DNA of 64,000 bases from Bombyx mori. Its lineage: Eukaryota; Arthropoda; Insecta; Lepidoptera; Bombycidae. The position numbers were made by a program, and so were the translations under genes. Each line of letters begins with the position of its first letter. Positions within the stretch are counted from its first letter, which is position 1. Under the pieces are notes generated by a model, which saw nothing but the letters and a program-made list of their open reading frames with translations, had not been told where the DNA came from and made no database searches. The stretch is taken from contig NC_085119.1 of assembly GCF_030269925.1 (NCBI RefSeq), positions 8,097,001 to 8,161,000 on the forward strand. The letters run 5' to 3'. This document shows, piece after piece, positions 1 to 14,105 of this stretch.

Positions 1-1290
1 ATTAAATACAAATAGTATTTTGTGTATTACGATAAAGGTTGTGTATAGGTAGAGTAAGTATTCATAGTAGGCTATGAATACTTATATAGAGCTGCCTAAA
101 TTGTATGTATTCGAAACAAGAACACTACACCTCATCTTAAAAAAATCTGTAGAATAAGTTTTGTCTTTAGTTGCCGTTAAAAATCGAAGATGCTAGTATA
201 AAACGAAGAACTAAAAGTCTCAAAACTTCATGTAAGGGTGTTAAAAGCTGTTTTGAACTCGCAACCCTAAGCGTCCGAGTCAAGCAAAAAAGCAGCGAAG
301 TTTTAAAAACAGGAAGCCAACACTTTGAGGAAGTTAAGTGGAAAGTTAGCGGTCTTGGCTTTATTTATGTACAATTTAATACAAAAAAAAACTATCGCCG
401 GATATTATAATATAATATATCGGAAACTTTTATCCTGATTTGTGCGACGCGTCTCAAACAATTTCCGTCTCGGGGCAAAACAAAAATTGAATCTAATAAT
501 TTGACGGGCCGTTAAAACTTTCGAGGACCGTTAAAAGTAAAGCGAACACGTTTTATCGGGAAACGCAGCAGCGCTGATAATGGTTGCCCATAAAGAAGTG
601 TTGCGGGCCGCCGATAGATTCCGTAAGTTACCAACTTTTCGGGCGGCTACCGCTATTACTGGGGTACTAATGCGTCCGCCACAACTGCCCCCTTCCCCGC
701 ATTACCCGACAATGTCATTATTGTACCGTCCGATCCGAACTGTAATGTTTTGCAATAAAATACCTCACTCGAACGAAGCCCTGAAAGTGCAATAGTTTTA
801 ACAAAACATTACGACTCTCGTTTATCCATTCAGAATTTTCGTTTCGTCCGATGCAAAGAAGAACATCCGTCCGCTTTGATTCTGCGAACGTATTAGCATT
901 AGATTTGAATAGAACAAACAAAGGGATTGTTCGAGACATTGTGCTTTCGTAGGCGATTGCGAATTCAGCGTATCGTAAAAATCCAGCGCTGAGTCGTTGT
1001 CTAACCCCGTACGATAACATAACAGAGAAAAGAAGTCCGTAAAATAATAAGATTAAGTGAAAATAGAAAACTATATACTACCCACCAATACCGAAATGAT
1101 AATTTAATGTTCGAACGCCGGTTTATATAATTCGTGACTCATCTTCTAGCAAATACAATAGTATAAAAAAAATGATTTATATTTAAAGGGAAAAATGTAC
1201 TATACAAAAATGTTTAAATAATAACCGAAACACTGACTAGATCTCACAAATCAGTATCAAAACAATTAAGTTAGCATTAGTAAGTACATA
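1..1290. other. No recognisable gene
   Basis: AT-rich DNA. Short open frames occur around 171-410, 580-795 and 718-1020, but they lack convincing starts, splice signals or protein-family motifs. Nothing here can be supported as a gene. Confidence 0.5.
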
Positions 1291-1296
1291 CTTTTT

Positions 1297-1374
1297 TTTT
1301 TATGATTGAAGGATTACTGGTGGCCCGGAGGCCTTTCCAGTTTCGCCAGGTGGGCGAGCAAAGGCTCAGCCAGA
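1297..1374 (-). mobile_element. Jockey-type LINE, extreme 3' end
   Basis: A T-run followed by about 65 bp that match, in reverse, the last bases of the full-length LINE at 36476-41636 (the part with 'ctggtgaaactggaaaggcc'). It is a severely 5'-truncated copy with its poly(A) on the left. Confidence 0.75.
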
Positions 1375-1419
1375 TAGTAAGTACATACTACAACAATTAA
1401 GATACTTAGTACTTTACTA

Positions 1420-1533
1420 AGTGGTAGGCAGCGGCTTGGCTCTACCCCTGGCATTGCTGGAGTACATAGGTGACGGTAACCACTCACCATCAGGTGGGCC
1501 GTATGCTCGTCTGCCTACAAGGGTAATAAAAAA
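1420..1533 (+). mobile_element. Non-LTR element 3' end (same family as 2066-2500)
   Basis: Matches the tail of the elements at 2066-2500 and 53050-53515 in the opposite orientation: 'ggtaggcagcggcttggctc', then a GC-rich stretch ending in an A-rich tail. Only the 3' UTR is left. Confidence 0.7.
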
Positions 1534-2065
1534 ATTAAAAGTAGTGTTAACATAATATTTACATGTGCTTACAGTGATGTACGCCTTGCACACTCTCTGT
1601 AAGATTAATAATAGGTTCATCATTGCGCTTTTGAGCTTCAGCAAGATATAATGCATAGTGTTATTAGACAGATCGTTGTTGTTGTAATAAGTGAAATGAA
1701 TAGGCAGAGATTAAATGAATCTATCAATAAGTCACGGCGGGGGTAAGTAGGATGACACAACTCTAGTCTACCCCGAACCGATTCTAGGGTACAGTGATAA
1801 TTCACAAAATCCCATTCGGCTACCCGAATATGCCTTTGAAAACATTGAGTCACGTACGAAACTCCGAGTCGTGTTTGCAAATCCTCACAATCGTTTTAGC
1901 TTCGCGAATCGCACTAGTCGAATTTGCACTTTGTATTACATTACCAAACTTTGAAGATGGTATTTTTATAGTGATCGCTTTACGGCCGCATAAAACGGCT
2001 CTTACAAACATAACGCAAAGTTTATATTTTGAACGAATGAATAAATTGAATAAACTGCAAAGGCT

Positions 2066-2500
2066 TTTTTTTTATTATTGCCCTTGTAGGCAGACGAGCA
2101 TACGGCCCACCTGATGGTGAGTGGTTACCGTCGCCCATGGACTTCAGCAATGCCAGGGGCACAGCCAAGCCGCTGCCTACCGCTTAATACTCTCCACAAG
2201 CCTCGTTTGAAGAAGGACATGTCATAGCGCTCGGGAAACACCGTGGAGGGGAGCTCATTCCATAGCCGGATAGTACGTGGCAAAAAAGTTCTCTGGAAAC
2301 GCACTGTGGATGACCGCAGTGGCTCCAGGTAGTATGGATGAACTCTACTCCGGTGGCGGGCGGTGCGATGGTAAAAACGAGATGCCGGTATCATCTCGAA
2401 CAATTCCTCAGAGCACTCCCCATGGAACATACGGTACAAAATACAGAGGAAATCGAAGTCCCTCCGCAGACCCAGAGGTTCCAAACGATCCGTGAGAATG
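2066..2500 (-). mobile_element. 5'-truncated non-LTR retrotransposon, RT C-terminus
   Basis: The left end is a T-run (poly(A) on the minus strand). The minus frame 2125-2484 encodes the tail typical of insect LINE reverse transcriptases: 'FHGECSEELFEMIP', then 'FYHRTARHRSRVHPYYLEP' and 'FLPRTIRLWNELPSTVFP'. The catalytic FADD region is absent, so this is a dead 5'-truncated copy. A sister copy lies at 53050-53515 and tail fragments at 1420, 14226 and 27634. The clade cannot be fixed from this short tail. Confidence 0.8.
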
Positions 2501-3503
2501 GGATTATCGAAAATCTCGCCATAGTTAGTCGATTTGTCGATTGATATTATGTATAAACACCGGACGACTTTATTGTTACGCCGCAGATTTGTAGTATTTA
2601 TGGCCAGACTAAGTAAATCAGCTTAGAATGCTAAATAAACAGTTTATCTAACGTAAAAAATCACACGTAAGATTGGCTCATGCTTAAGTGAAAGGTTTTA
2701 AGTCATCTGCACAATTGACTGTCTAGAATGTTGTCAGATTATTTTAATATGGTACTTATCACTACTTCACAGAATCTCTAAGGTCAGGCTTAACACCTTT
2801 GGTAGGATACGCTGTGGTGTAAATATACGACTTCATAATTATAGCAAGATTCGATGAAGTCTTATTGTATTTTCTTCAATAGTATTTTAAATTTAAATTT
2901 CGTTATAAAATCGTGACCTTAAACTGTCTTAAAGTGACAGGTAATGAATTTAATTTTTAATAATTGAACTATTTTTTAGTTTAATTAGTTTAATTCATAC
3001 CACGCGACGACAAAAACTGTAAATCATTCGAAACATCGGACATAATATAATGACAGTAAAAACCATATAATTGGTTTTGTGTGTACGTCTCGGGAAAACC
3101 CAAGACAATACCAAAAGTTTGACGTAAAATTTTAATGACCCATAGGATGTATACGATGAGGTAAGTGTTTGCCCGGAATTATTTGTCAAAATACGCCCAC
3201 TAAGATTCACAACATAACTGAGATAGATGCAGGGTTACTCTCAACCGCACCGCGTCACTATGGGTATCAAATTTACATTGCACGCATATTTGTGGCTTCC
3301 TGGAGCATCCACTCGGTATAGGCTCTCCATCGGCTAGGTATTCACAAACAAGTCGATATTCGAGATATGTAATGTGTAAGGCTAGGAATACAATATTGTG
3401 GAGAAAGTTCGAACAGTCGCACTGACTGATTCATCATTAGCCATGAGTCCAAAATTATATTGTCAAAATACAGAATTTTAAGCCACATTAAAATTTCATA
3501 TAT

Positions 3504-3704
3504 ATGTCAGAGAAGCCGCAATTATTAACACCATCGTCAGACATCGTAGGGACGAATAGGGTGATCGAGCTAAGACAAATATTGAGTACTCCAATCACGT
3601 TTGTTTGCTTAGAACAATTTAGAAATCTTCTCTTGACGTTAGCAAACGAACGAATGACAGTTCTTAGGACGGAGGCACCGCTCTTCAAGAAGGCTGGCAG
3701 GTGA
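3504..3704 (+). CDS. Possible orphan exon or short ORF, unknown
   Basis: An ATG opens a 66-codon frame with ordinary amino-acid composition and no low complexity. Near its end the sequence 'ggcag|gtgagt' is a good splice donor, and a weak acceptor-like 'atgtcag' lies at the start. It could therefore be an exon of a gene whose other exons I cannot find. No family is recognised, and chance is a fair alternative in a window this size. Confidence 0.18.
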   Translation: MSEKPQLLTPSSDIVGTNRVIELRQILSTPITFVCLEQFRNLLLTLANERMTVLRTEAPLFKKAGR

Positions 3705-6539
3705 GTGTGTAATGGCATCTATGCGTCTCCATCGGCTAGGCTCTGTCGTAGCACGAAGTTAGCAGAGTTCCGATAACGCAATCATGCTGCCATCTCTCGG
3801 GGGTCGGGCTGCGATTATTTAGCTACCAAACTAATGACCGTCTCCGACATATATTTCAAATCAGCCACCGATTTAAAACTACGGTGAGAGATTAATAGAC
3901 GACAAAAACATTTATCAAATTGGTGGGTGAATATGATAGTAATGACAGTATTACGAAATTGATTGTGCTTTTGCATTAAAAAAATATTGCAAATATACAC
4001 AAATGTAGTGTCACATTATGCTATTTAGGTATAAGTTAAAATGTAAGTTGCACGTCATTACAATTCATAATTATAACACAAAAAGCAAATGTTCCACCCA
4101 TAACTTAAACTATAAACTTACACTATATTAAACTATTTAATGCGAGGCTATATTATTCTATTACCACTATATAAAACAAACTCAATTACAGAAAAATACG
4201 CTAAAATTCATCCAAAATCCACTTATTTTAATTTGAATAGATGTTTTTTAGTTACATACGCTTTTTTATTAGGCAGTTTATTAATTTTAATTTAAATAAG
4301 CTAATATGATATTTTCTTAAATAAAGCCACTCTTACGATTACTTATGTACATGTATGTATTCTCCATCAGAAATAGTCATTTAATGAAGATGATAATTTG
4401 CATAAACATATTTCCAACGATTTGACACCCTCACTACGTCAGACGTTTGAAATGCTCGACATGAATATTGCTTGGAATTCCCTATGAATTAGCACCGCGT
4501 CTTGACACGCTTGCAACGACCGTCTTGTCCTCAAACATTCATGTGTAAGCCATCGTTTGTGAATTTCAAGTCATTTTCAGGAAGCAAACGGAAGATAGGC
4601 CTACTATTTTATGATAAGTCTTTTATGCTAGCTCATAGTATAGACGACAGCGTATTACTAGTATTTCAAGAATTAGTTAAGATTTTTATCTAAGAATTTT
4701 TATTTTTGCATAATATATTGGTTAGTTGAAGAAGGAACTGTAGCTGCATATATGATACATGGTAAATTATTTTAAATGTGTATTTAATTTCAATTTTTAA
4801 ATTAATTAATGATTAATACATCATTAGGTAAAGGTAATCATTAGGTAGGTTCAACAACCTACCTTTTTTTTCGAGCTCAACAGCTTGAAAAAAAACACGT
4901 ACTGACTTATTGATATTTTGACTGTTATTTTTAATTTTATTTATAGTATACATTTTTACATATATTTAACCACTTGATCTATGAAATACCATTCAATGGA
5001 TAACTCGACCTCAAGTCTCATGGTGGGAGACAGCAATCACGTTTGCGGTTAAGTATTTCAGTAACCACTTTACACGATGTGAGTCATAAACTGTGGTCAT
5101 AAATGAAAACACAGTATTCATCCGATTGGAGTTAAACATAAACTACCTTGAGGTCTTAATATCTGAGCCTGTCAACGAAGACATTGATTGCAGTGCGTGA
5201 TGAATCATCTATTCCACGACTGGAATACGTTATCAGACACATTGATTCTCGTTAACTCTAACTGTATAGCACAACTGAAAACACAATTAACACAACCGCA
5301 GCAACAAATTAAAAACACACGGTGTAGTAATATTCCGGGCGGCGACTTCATTAGAAAAGTTCGGTACCCTCAAAGCCTAAGTCCGTACCGGTATTAATAA
5401 AGTTTTGTTACGAAGCCGTCCCGTAGAAAGAAACGTGTTAATTATCTCGGTGCAGCCCTGGCCATCTGTCACGTGGCCGCCCTCGGGGAATGCGAGAATT
5501 GGATTGTGGATCCGTTTCGATTTGTAAACAAATATCTTGTTACTGAACGTAATTATAACAATTATCGAACTCGGACTTGTTTACCGAAAACTTTCAGATC
5601 TAATTTTCACTTATATAATGAACATGAAAATTTTCAAGCGATGCTGGCATATTTACGTAACAGAAGTTTACAAGTATTGAAACAAAACCACTTTATTATA
5701 ATACCGTACATTGAATTTCATTGGTTTCAGCGTGAATTGAACTTTGCGAAACCAAGTAACTTTTTAATACATTGTAAGCGAAATGTAACAATGACACTTG
5801 TAAAAGTCAACGAGTTTATTATGAAATAAAAAGAAAATTTGAAACTTCTCGGAACGTATTTCTATTCACAATATCAGCAGAAGGTTTTCTGAAAGCCCAA
5901 TTCTAAAAAAAAGTACCCGCCAAAGAAACCAAGCAATATCGCCATTTGTAGTCACAAGTTAAACTCCTACTAAACAACTACAGAACAAAAATTAAATGAA
6001 CAATCAACTAACAAAAATCAAAACAGATAAATAAAATAAATTAGTTGTAAATAAATTATTATAGACAATACACAATGACGTCACTGTTTAAATCCGTAAA
6101 CCTTGAAACGATTGTTCCTGTGAAGTTTTTTTATCGATTGAACTTATTTCTTTAAAACGCATTTAATCCTATTATTCTACTCTTGGCTATTGATAGTAAA
6201 GCAGTCTTAAGCGGATTAGTCCTAGAGCAGAGATATTGATCTAACAAACTTCGAGCGTCAACATCAAATAAAGTACTTTAAAAGTTTATACAGGTATAGA
6301 GTGTTGCATGAAACAGAGCGGAGTTAAGAGAAGCTCGCAGAGAGCCTCCTATGCGATAAATAGATAAATCAGCAGTGCAATATAGCATCACTAACGTCAT
6401 CAAAAATTGGGTGCAACTTTCAATACTATAGTAGGTAATAATTTGATGCTTTTAAATGTAAATACAATTATGCGATGCAAGTATGCCGATGTCTAAATCT
6501 TGCAGGCAATTACCAAATTTTCTATGAAAATAAATGCTT

Positions 6540-6990
6540 GGCACATGGTCACCTACTACCTCCACTACCAAGTACTTTCATCTGGCTCCGCTCCTGAAGA
6601 AGGCGACCTCCCCCCTGGTGAAGGCTACGGGGCGACCTGAGGGAGAGAGGCTGCGCGGTGCGTTACCTACGCTGTAGCGCGTTGTATGACAGTAGTTCTA
6701 TGGAACTGCTGTAAAGAGTAACTGGTTGGCGGTGTATCATGTACCAACCCAGCTGGGTATTCAAGGATATAAACGGCACTGCCTTGAATGACCTGGCGAG
6801 TCGCATACCGAGACCGCCGTCCTAGGTGGCGCCGCAAGTCTGTTTGTAGTGTTGACCGCGGGAGCCTCCTACTCTACCCGGTTTTTACCCTGAGGGAGGT
6901 CGGACGCCGCCCAAGGGAGTAACGGTGAGTCGTTTGGTGGGTACTGCCTCAACAACATCCTCGGGCTCGTGGTCTGGTCCCAACATCAAA
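6540..6990. repeat. GC-rich unclassified repeat-like block
   Basis: About 450 bp clearly richer in G+C than its AT-rich surroundings, with no open frame. Base composition resembles untranslated parts of R1-type LINEs or LTR elements in this window, but I see no TIR, poly(A) or direct repeats. Probably transposon-derived. Confidence 0.3.
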
Positions 6991-8451
6991 ATTTGCACCT
7001 TTTTTGGCTATAGCCATTCTGTTTATTTCTTCCACGTGCTCCAAATTAAAGAGCGGGTGAGCCGTTTTACAATATAATTAAGACTTCTACCTCGTGTTTC
7101 AAAGTTGGTGATGGTGCTCGTATTGTCAATTAACTCCAATAACGGCTTTAATTAAATTTATCTATTTAGTTACTTCAGAGAAAATATTTTTACTCCTGAC
7201 CAAACTGCACTCCCCAGTATTACTCATTATTGCACCGATAAGCTTAGCAGAAAGGTTATGAAACAAAAGAAGTCAACACGACTCCACACCCAGGTGACAA
7301 ATTCTATTGTTAATGGCTTCCGAGCCAAAAATGAAGCAATTTATTTTGTAGACACGAGGAGATGAAAACATTATTTAGAATGTTTATTAAGTTGCCAAGG
7401 TACATCACCAGTGGCGCCAGAAGGGAGCGGTAATATAAGAGAATAATGTAAATTAATTTACTTTTTGGCAGGTAATATACTCTCTAAAAGAAAACATTCA
7501 AAGTTTTTCATTACACCTTAAATAAGCCACTAAGACTGTTAAAACGGGCTAGTGTATTTTAGACGAGAATAGTCTGTCTGACAAGTGATCAGAAGATACG
7601 GTAACGACCTAGGCGTTCAATAGCTAACCTACATCCCAATTGTTCGAACCCTACCTTTTTTATTAGCTAAATTAGTCACATGGGCACTCGGCCCACAAAA
7701 TCCAAAAATAAAATATGTATGCGTTGTTTATTTAATTTAAAAATTAACAATCTCCCTTCGTAAATGTCTTCAGTATGAAAACAGTTACCGTATTGAAAAT
7801 AAACAACAACATTTCACTTTAACGTTTTTACGATTAAAGTACTTATAAAATCTTCCTCACATAAGCCTAAATGAGTGAAAATTACGTAATTGTTGATTCT
7901 ATTACTCAAGACGTCAAACGGATTACAGAATTGATTTCACGCAGCTTAGCGAATTTATCGCTGTCACTTCGTAAACGGGGTTAATTTAATGAGGAGGTAT
8001 TAAATTAAGCTCGGTTGAAACGTCTCATGTACCCATAAATACGTAATTTAGTTAGATATTCATAATGTTTAAAGTGATGTGTTGTGGGTAAGTAATTAAT
8101 ATCGATCTATCTTATATCTATCATTCAGCCCACAGCGTCCACTGCTAGCCATAGGCCTCGCCAAGCCTCGCCACGGCAATATCTAATGGATAAAAATTCA
8201 GATATGCATACTTTTATACTTTAATGTCCGAGAAAAAATTAATAAACCTAAAGATATGAAATTGGAAAGCTGATAAACTGTATCAGAATTTTCCTAAACT
8301 ATCACAAATAAAATCCACGATGGGATAAATAAAATAGATAATCATGAAAAGTTGAAATCAAACATATATAAAAAAAAAACATTATATACATATTTAGTGG
8401 AAAATAAACTGCGGTAAATATTCGCATCGGACATGGTGTAAGCCTGCGCAA

Positions 8452-8887
8452 GTCGTCGTGGCCGAAAGGATAACACATCCGGTGCATTTGTATCTAGCGA
8501 TGAACCGGTGTTCGAATCCCGCAGGCAGATACCAATTTTTCTAATGAAATACGTACTTAACAAATGTTCGCAATTGACTTCCACGGTGAAGGAATAACAT
8601 CGTGTAATAAAAATCAAACTTGCTAAATAATAATTTGCGTAATTACTGGTGGTAGGACCTCTTGTGAGTCCGCACGGGTAGGTACCACCACCCCGTCTAT
8701 TTCTGCCGTGAAGCAGTAATGCGCTTCGGTTTGAAGGGTGGGGCAGCCGTTGTAACTCTACTGAGACCTTAGAACTCATATCTCAAGGTGGGTGGCGCAT
8801 TTACGCTGTAGATGTCTCTGGGCTCCAGTGACCAATTAACACCAGGTGGGCTGTGAGCTCGTCCACCCATCTAGGCAATAAAAAAAA
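8452..8887 (+). mobile_element. Bm1-type SINE, full length
   Basis: It begins with the tRNA-like head 'gtcgtcgtggccgaaagg' (A box) and 'gttcgaatccc' (B box) of an internal RNA polymerase III promoter. The family body follows ('actggtggtaggacctcttg' ... 'gtaaccactt'-like), and it ends in a short A-tail after 'caata'. This is the best full-length copy in plus orientation and a reference for the truncated ones. Confidence 0.9.
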
Positions 8888-8889
8888 CC

Positions 8890-11800
8890 ATAAGACAGTG
8901 TCAAGCTTAAGTGCCCACTTAAGTCACAGAGCAATCAATTATACAAATTTGAAGGCTATAATAATTTCAATGTTTGGTAACTAAGATACTATACAGAAAA
9001 GCATTGCGATATCTACAACTCATACCAAAGGGAAGTCGCAAAGAACCTAATTAAGTATACAGCCTTTACTACCCTCATTGGACAGGATGTAGTAATATAG
9101 TTAAGCGTTGGACATAACGGGAACTCACCTGAGCCGAAACAGTTCTGAGCAGCCGGTGCACTGATGGCCGTAATCAAAGAAAACACGCTAATTAAGTTTC
9201 GTGCCCCCGAAATATTTCTTACAGGCTCGGTCCTGTGTTATTTTTACCTTTTTTTTTTTACAACTCAATTTAACTTTCATGATTTAAAGTGGATCCGGGA
9301 ATTAGGATTCCTCAGTCACGTAAATCCTTTTTAAACACTTTTACGATCGAATTCGTTTGAGAATGTTTAGCGTTTTTGAAGTTGAGATTAAACTATTTTA
9401 GGTACTTCGAGATTATTAATTGCCAAAGTTGCATTATTTTACTGTAATGGACAGAAAATTAATTAACGAACATATTTGTTGTGAGCACAATGATTCGTGG
9501 TGATTATCATTATACATACAAAAAGAAAAACCGTTCTCGAAGCCATATGAACAAAATAAGACTTCCTTTACTTTACCGTGAAATATGAATATACTTTATT
9601 TAGAAAGGTTAAGGGTCCAATAATTAGAACCGAGTTTTTCGATTTAACAGCATTATAGACGACGCTAATGAAAAAAAATCATATTAAAACAAAAACTGTT
9701 TTACAAAAATGTTTCCAATCACATCAGTTGACGTGTGATTTTCTTGGAGAATCGAAGCACGTGTTCCGGGATGCGGGTTGCTTCCAACCAGACGGTGTTT
9801 GCTCTCAAATCAGTCGTTTAAATAAAGCTGTTTCGTTTTTTTTTCCTTTCCCCTTGAATTTCTATTCTCTGAGCACCTGCGAAATACGATCGGAAATGTT
9901 TGATTTAGACGAGATTCTGTGAGTTGTCACTTTGATTCTAAAAAGTTGGTACAATCAATTCATATATTGAATTTGTTTAATAAATTAGTACAGGAATAAG
10001 GTAATAACTAACTTTGTTTTATTCTTGTATACTCTTTTTACTTAGATTTGATGCGACAAATTGATGCAATGGGCTTACGCGTTCCTAGTACATATGCAAA
10101 GTAAATATTATAATAATATTATATTTTTTAATGACGTTAAAGTATCAGAGGGTCTCAAAAATTACAAGTCTGTCAAATTACTAAAAATCCTTCCATGCCA
10201 TGCAGAGTTAAAGTTTAAAGTGTAAATTAAAGAGTGCTGTACACGCTTAAAGCTAAAGGCTATTAAGGACATCTCGTACCAAATAGGGTCTTCGTCAACC
10301 ATCTTCGTATAAGACGTGAATCCGTTATCCTGAACGACGCTTGTGAATTCATATAAATTAGAGAGTATTTTAGTGAAAAATATGATGTACTGATGTAAAT
10401 AAAACAAAAAGTAGACATTATATAAATTATGATTCAATTATAATTAAAATGTTAAAAGAGAATGCTGAGCCGCTGTAAGCCATGAAGATGGCGTGAGATT
10501 CTAAAAGCTTCATTTGTCAATTCTCAACGATGACATTGTAGCAACGTAATAGAGATGATTACAACTTTAAGGATTCAATTTACAAGTACGAGCCCCGGGA
10601 TGCTTGTTAAATAAATAACGAATTAATCCAAAAGTAATAAGGAAAGCTTATTCTTTCGCCTGCCGCATTAACTAAAAGTAAATTTTAGAAGAAAACAAAA
10701 TAATATAAAAAAATAAAATATTGCGAAATCATTTCAAAAAATATATTTACAAAAAAAGGACATGTATCTTCTTTCTTTTCTTTATTTTTTTATTCCGAAA
10801 ATATATCTTAGGAACTAGATATAGTTTAATATTTAATTTCGCACCTTTTAGATATATCTTAAATCGGCTTTAGATTTTTTGAAGGAATGCGTAGAAAACC
10901 GAAAGCTTGCCTCACTAGAGCAACTTATCCTGGTGGAGCTCACCTATCCTGATGAAGCTGAAAAGTCCTGCGGTCATCAACAAAACCGACAGTATCCAAA
11001 TCTAAAAAATATAGACTGACTAAATTTTTGCGAAATAACATAAAGCCGACCATGATCAGAGCGTGAAAAACAATCCAAAGTCAAAATGAATTCAAATAAT
11101 CAAATTTTTGTAATTATTCATAATTTTCGTAGATTACCTGCATGCCTACCGAAAGTATGATGAGTTGGACTCGTGCTATATGGTTACTGTAGTTCGTGGA
11201 CGCCTAAAGAGTACCGTATTCTCGACTACTTTAGATATTTCAAAAACAAAAGGCATGATTATTTCGTTTATGCTATCTCATTTATGTTAAGTATTTTCTC
11301 GTTAGAGGCAGTATGTGTGCTCGCCGAGACGCCTCCCTGGACCTGGAAGTCAAGGTGCTCGCTGTGGTGCTGTGGATTACGCGTAGCGATGCGATCTTCG
11401 CTCCAGGGGGGAGCCGCGTCCCGGAAGCTCGAGCGCGGAAGCTTCAATCTCAGTGTGCCGTGTTCGAACCACGGGACCCGGGTGTTTCGGCTACTACCTG
11501 CACCTTATCGCCCGAAGGAAGCTGACGCCCAAGTGCCACCAGTACAGTGACTGTAACGGGGAAACGGCTTCGCTAACGGTTGCGTAACGGTCCCGTTTTC
11601 CGTTTGCCCCCCGTAGGGCCCATCTGCTCCCAAAATTTGCAAATCGTTAAGTCTCACATAATCCGCGTGCCCCTTGGCGCGGGCACCTAGTACGAGGCTT
11701 GGCACCCGTCCCGGAAAAAAATGATCCCCGTACTTAGAAAAACTAATCGTCCAACAAATTTTAACGCTATTGCAAAATTAATCTTGATTTCGCAAGCTAA

Positions 11801-12790
11801 AATTATTTTTTCTAATTTTTCAATTGTTCTTCGAATTTTAGTATTTCTTAAGGAGTTGAATTGGTATGATAATTGTATGTAATATTTATTGCTTGTCAAC
11901 TCTAGTTTTATTATCGAATATCTACGATCTTAATGGAAAATTTCACATTTTTGTTGTTGGAATATTATAAACGTAAAATGTGTAACTTAATACAATTGGG
12001 TACAAGTCTTGTTACTACGAAGATCTCAATTTGGGTTGTGTATGTTAGTTATGAAAAAGTGTTATATTTATGCAAACTACTTATCTTCATATGTCTTAGA
12101 CTGTATAAAGACTATTTTAGTTGCTTTGTTGGCATCAGACTGAACGCAACTATAGATTTTCACCGTAGAATAAAATAGCATCAACTTATAATACTTTTCA
12201 CAATATTTTGGTTGCAGTAAAAGTATAAAAAACGTACTCAACAGGTTAAACGACCCGTTCAAAGAATTGATAAAAATGAAAATACCCAAAATCCTTTTGT
12301 GTCGTGCATTTGATCGTGTCGTGCCACGAGCCTGCGACAGGAAAGAGCTTGATATCAAAGCGCCGCGTTACAAACAATTTTTAAAAGTCAACCCCTTTCA
12401 CGGGCTTGTCCATGGTGAGGGTCGCTTTTGAAACGAGCAATAACGTGATTACTATCCTGATATCAAAAACAGAAAATACGAGATTTGCTATAATAATCAA
12501 AATCTAGAAATACATTCCCCTGGATATAAAATAAAGAATACGAATTAATCTGAAATTAGAGCTCAACTTAAATTTGATAGTATTGTGATAAAATTTAGTT
12601 TGTCTTTGGCATACCAAAATAACTTGATTTTTTAATCTTATTAATTATCCAAACAAAGCTTTATAATTAATTTTAAACACAAAATGTATTATAACGTTTA
12701 AATCTATTATAATTATTGCATAATTGTCTATCGATCAAGTATCGAAACTAATAAAAACATTTAAGACAGATGAACTCTTCATGTCCTTAA
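8890..12790. other. AT-rich stretch without recognisable gene
   Basis: Frames such as 9668-9922 and 10162-10437 are low-complexity and unsupported. A GC-rich patch at 11320-11730 is listed separately. No RNA gene or gene structure is seen. Confidence 0.45.
11320..11730 (+). repeat. GC-rich retroelement-like fragment
   Basis: A GC-rich island bounded by AT-rich DNA and ending in 'cccgtcccggaaaaaaa', which looks like a LINE 3' UTR with a short A-tail. Open frames here do not match any family I know. Likely an R1-type LINE tail, not proven. Confidence 0.35.
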
Positions 12791-12804
12791 GGATAACCGC
12801 CTGT

Positions 12805-14105
12805 TTTTTTTTTTATGTTTGAATAATTACAGGTGGCCCGGAGGCCTTTCCAGTTTCACCAGGACAGGTGGGCGAGCAAAGGCTCAGCCAGGAGGGGTGG
12901 GATTTGCTAACAGCTATCCGAGCGCCTCCGAAGGAGACCTAACAGCTCAAGAGCAGCTGCTTCGCGAATGAATCTACTACCGGATCGGAATCGCGACCCG
13001 CTGAGAAGATCCGGCGAGAAACTCAGCGAGCTGATTCATGGGTTAGGTTGCACGGCGAACTCTTTGTCGAGTTCGACGAGTACGGTTACCGGGGTCCCTA
13101 AGCCTGCTCCTAGTGTTAGAGCTGAAGGCGTCTAATGCAAAGGTTATTGGATCTGATGGATCCGTAAGGACGTGTCTAGGGCGTCGACGGTGACTGGCTC
13201 CTGCGTGATCAGGGTTCGGGGAGTAGTCAGCGGTGGCAACGATAAGGCGATTATCATGACGCATAGCCTTATCGAAGTACCGTTCCGACGCTGACTTCAT
13301 GTGTTTCTGGATAGATTCGAGGCCCAGGTCGTCGTGTAGGTCAACGTTCCTCACGAACCACGGAGCTCCGACGGCTAACCTGCAAAAGCGGGATTGTAGA
13401 GATTGGAGGGTGTCTATGTGTGTGCGGGCCGCGTGAGCGAACACCACACTCGCGTAAGTCATGACGGGCCTTATGCAAGTTTTGTAAAGTGTCACCTTGT
13501 TCCGAAGGGACATTTTACTCCGCTTACAGATCATGGGGTAGAGTCTACCGAGAATAAACGCGGCACGGTCACGGACTGATTTTATATGCGGGCGGAATGT
13601 CATCGATGCATCCAGGGTAACGCCCAGGTACTTGACCTTCCTGGCCCAGGGTATGGGTTGTCTAAAGAGAGTAATCGGGGGTGTGAGATTCCTCCTCCTA
13701 ATCCGGGAGGAAATCCGTGTGGAGCTTCCCTTCTGAAATAGCACCGCAGTACTTTTCGCTGGGTTGATGTCTATGCGCCATTTTCGGAACCACTGTCCTA
13801 GGGCTAGAGCTGCGCTCTGAAGCTTCTTCGCGATTAGGGACTTGTTTCTACTGGAATAGTAAACAGTCGTGTCGTCGGCGAATAAAGCTAAATGGGTCGG
13901 CGGCGACCGGGGAATATCGTTAACGAATAAGCTAAATAGGAGGGGTGAGGGTGAGAGGACAGAGCCTTGCGGGACTCCAGCTGTGAGAGGTCGTGGGGAG
14001 GAGCGGGTTCCCTCGACTCGATATCGAAAAGAGCGGTTCGACAAGAAGTCCCGTATGATAAGCACGAGACTATCACGCCTGTTGTACTCGTATAGAGCGA
14101 TACGG
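12805..14105 (-). mobile_element. Jockey-type LINE, 5'-truncated copy
   Basis: The 3' end (T-run at 12805) is on the left. The minus frame 13043-14128 encodes about 360 residues of the ORF2 C-terminal half, including the reverse-transcriptase core with 'GVPQGSVLSP' and 'LALFADDTTVYYSS' (the catalytic FADD). It is almost identical to residues about 610-960 of the intact ORF2 at 38518-41400, with a 2-residue insertion after 'GSVLSP'. The endonuclease and ORF1 are missing. The copy breaks at about 14105 into an old SINE. Confidence 0.9.

Larger units (their letters stand above)
2530..8445. other. Long AT-rich intergenic or intronic stretch
   Basis: No conserved protein-coding signal. Within it, 3504-3704 could be an exon (separate entry), 6540-6990 is an unclassified GC-rich patch (separate entry), and around 5010-5040 there is a scrap of an old SINE. 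The rest is unassigned. Confidence 0.45.

Noticed and set aside
8452..8540. tRNA gene
   Set aside because: It is the tRNA-like head of a full-length Bm1 SINE present many times in the window.
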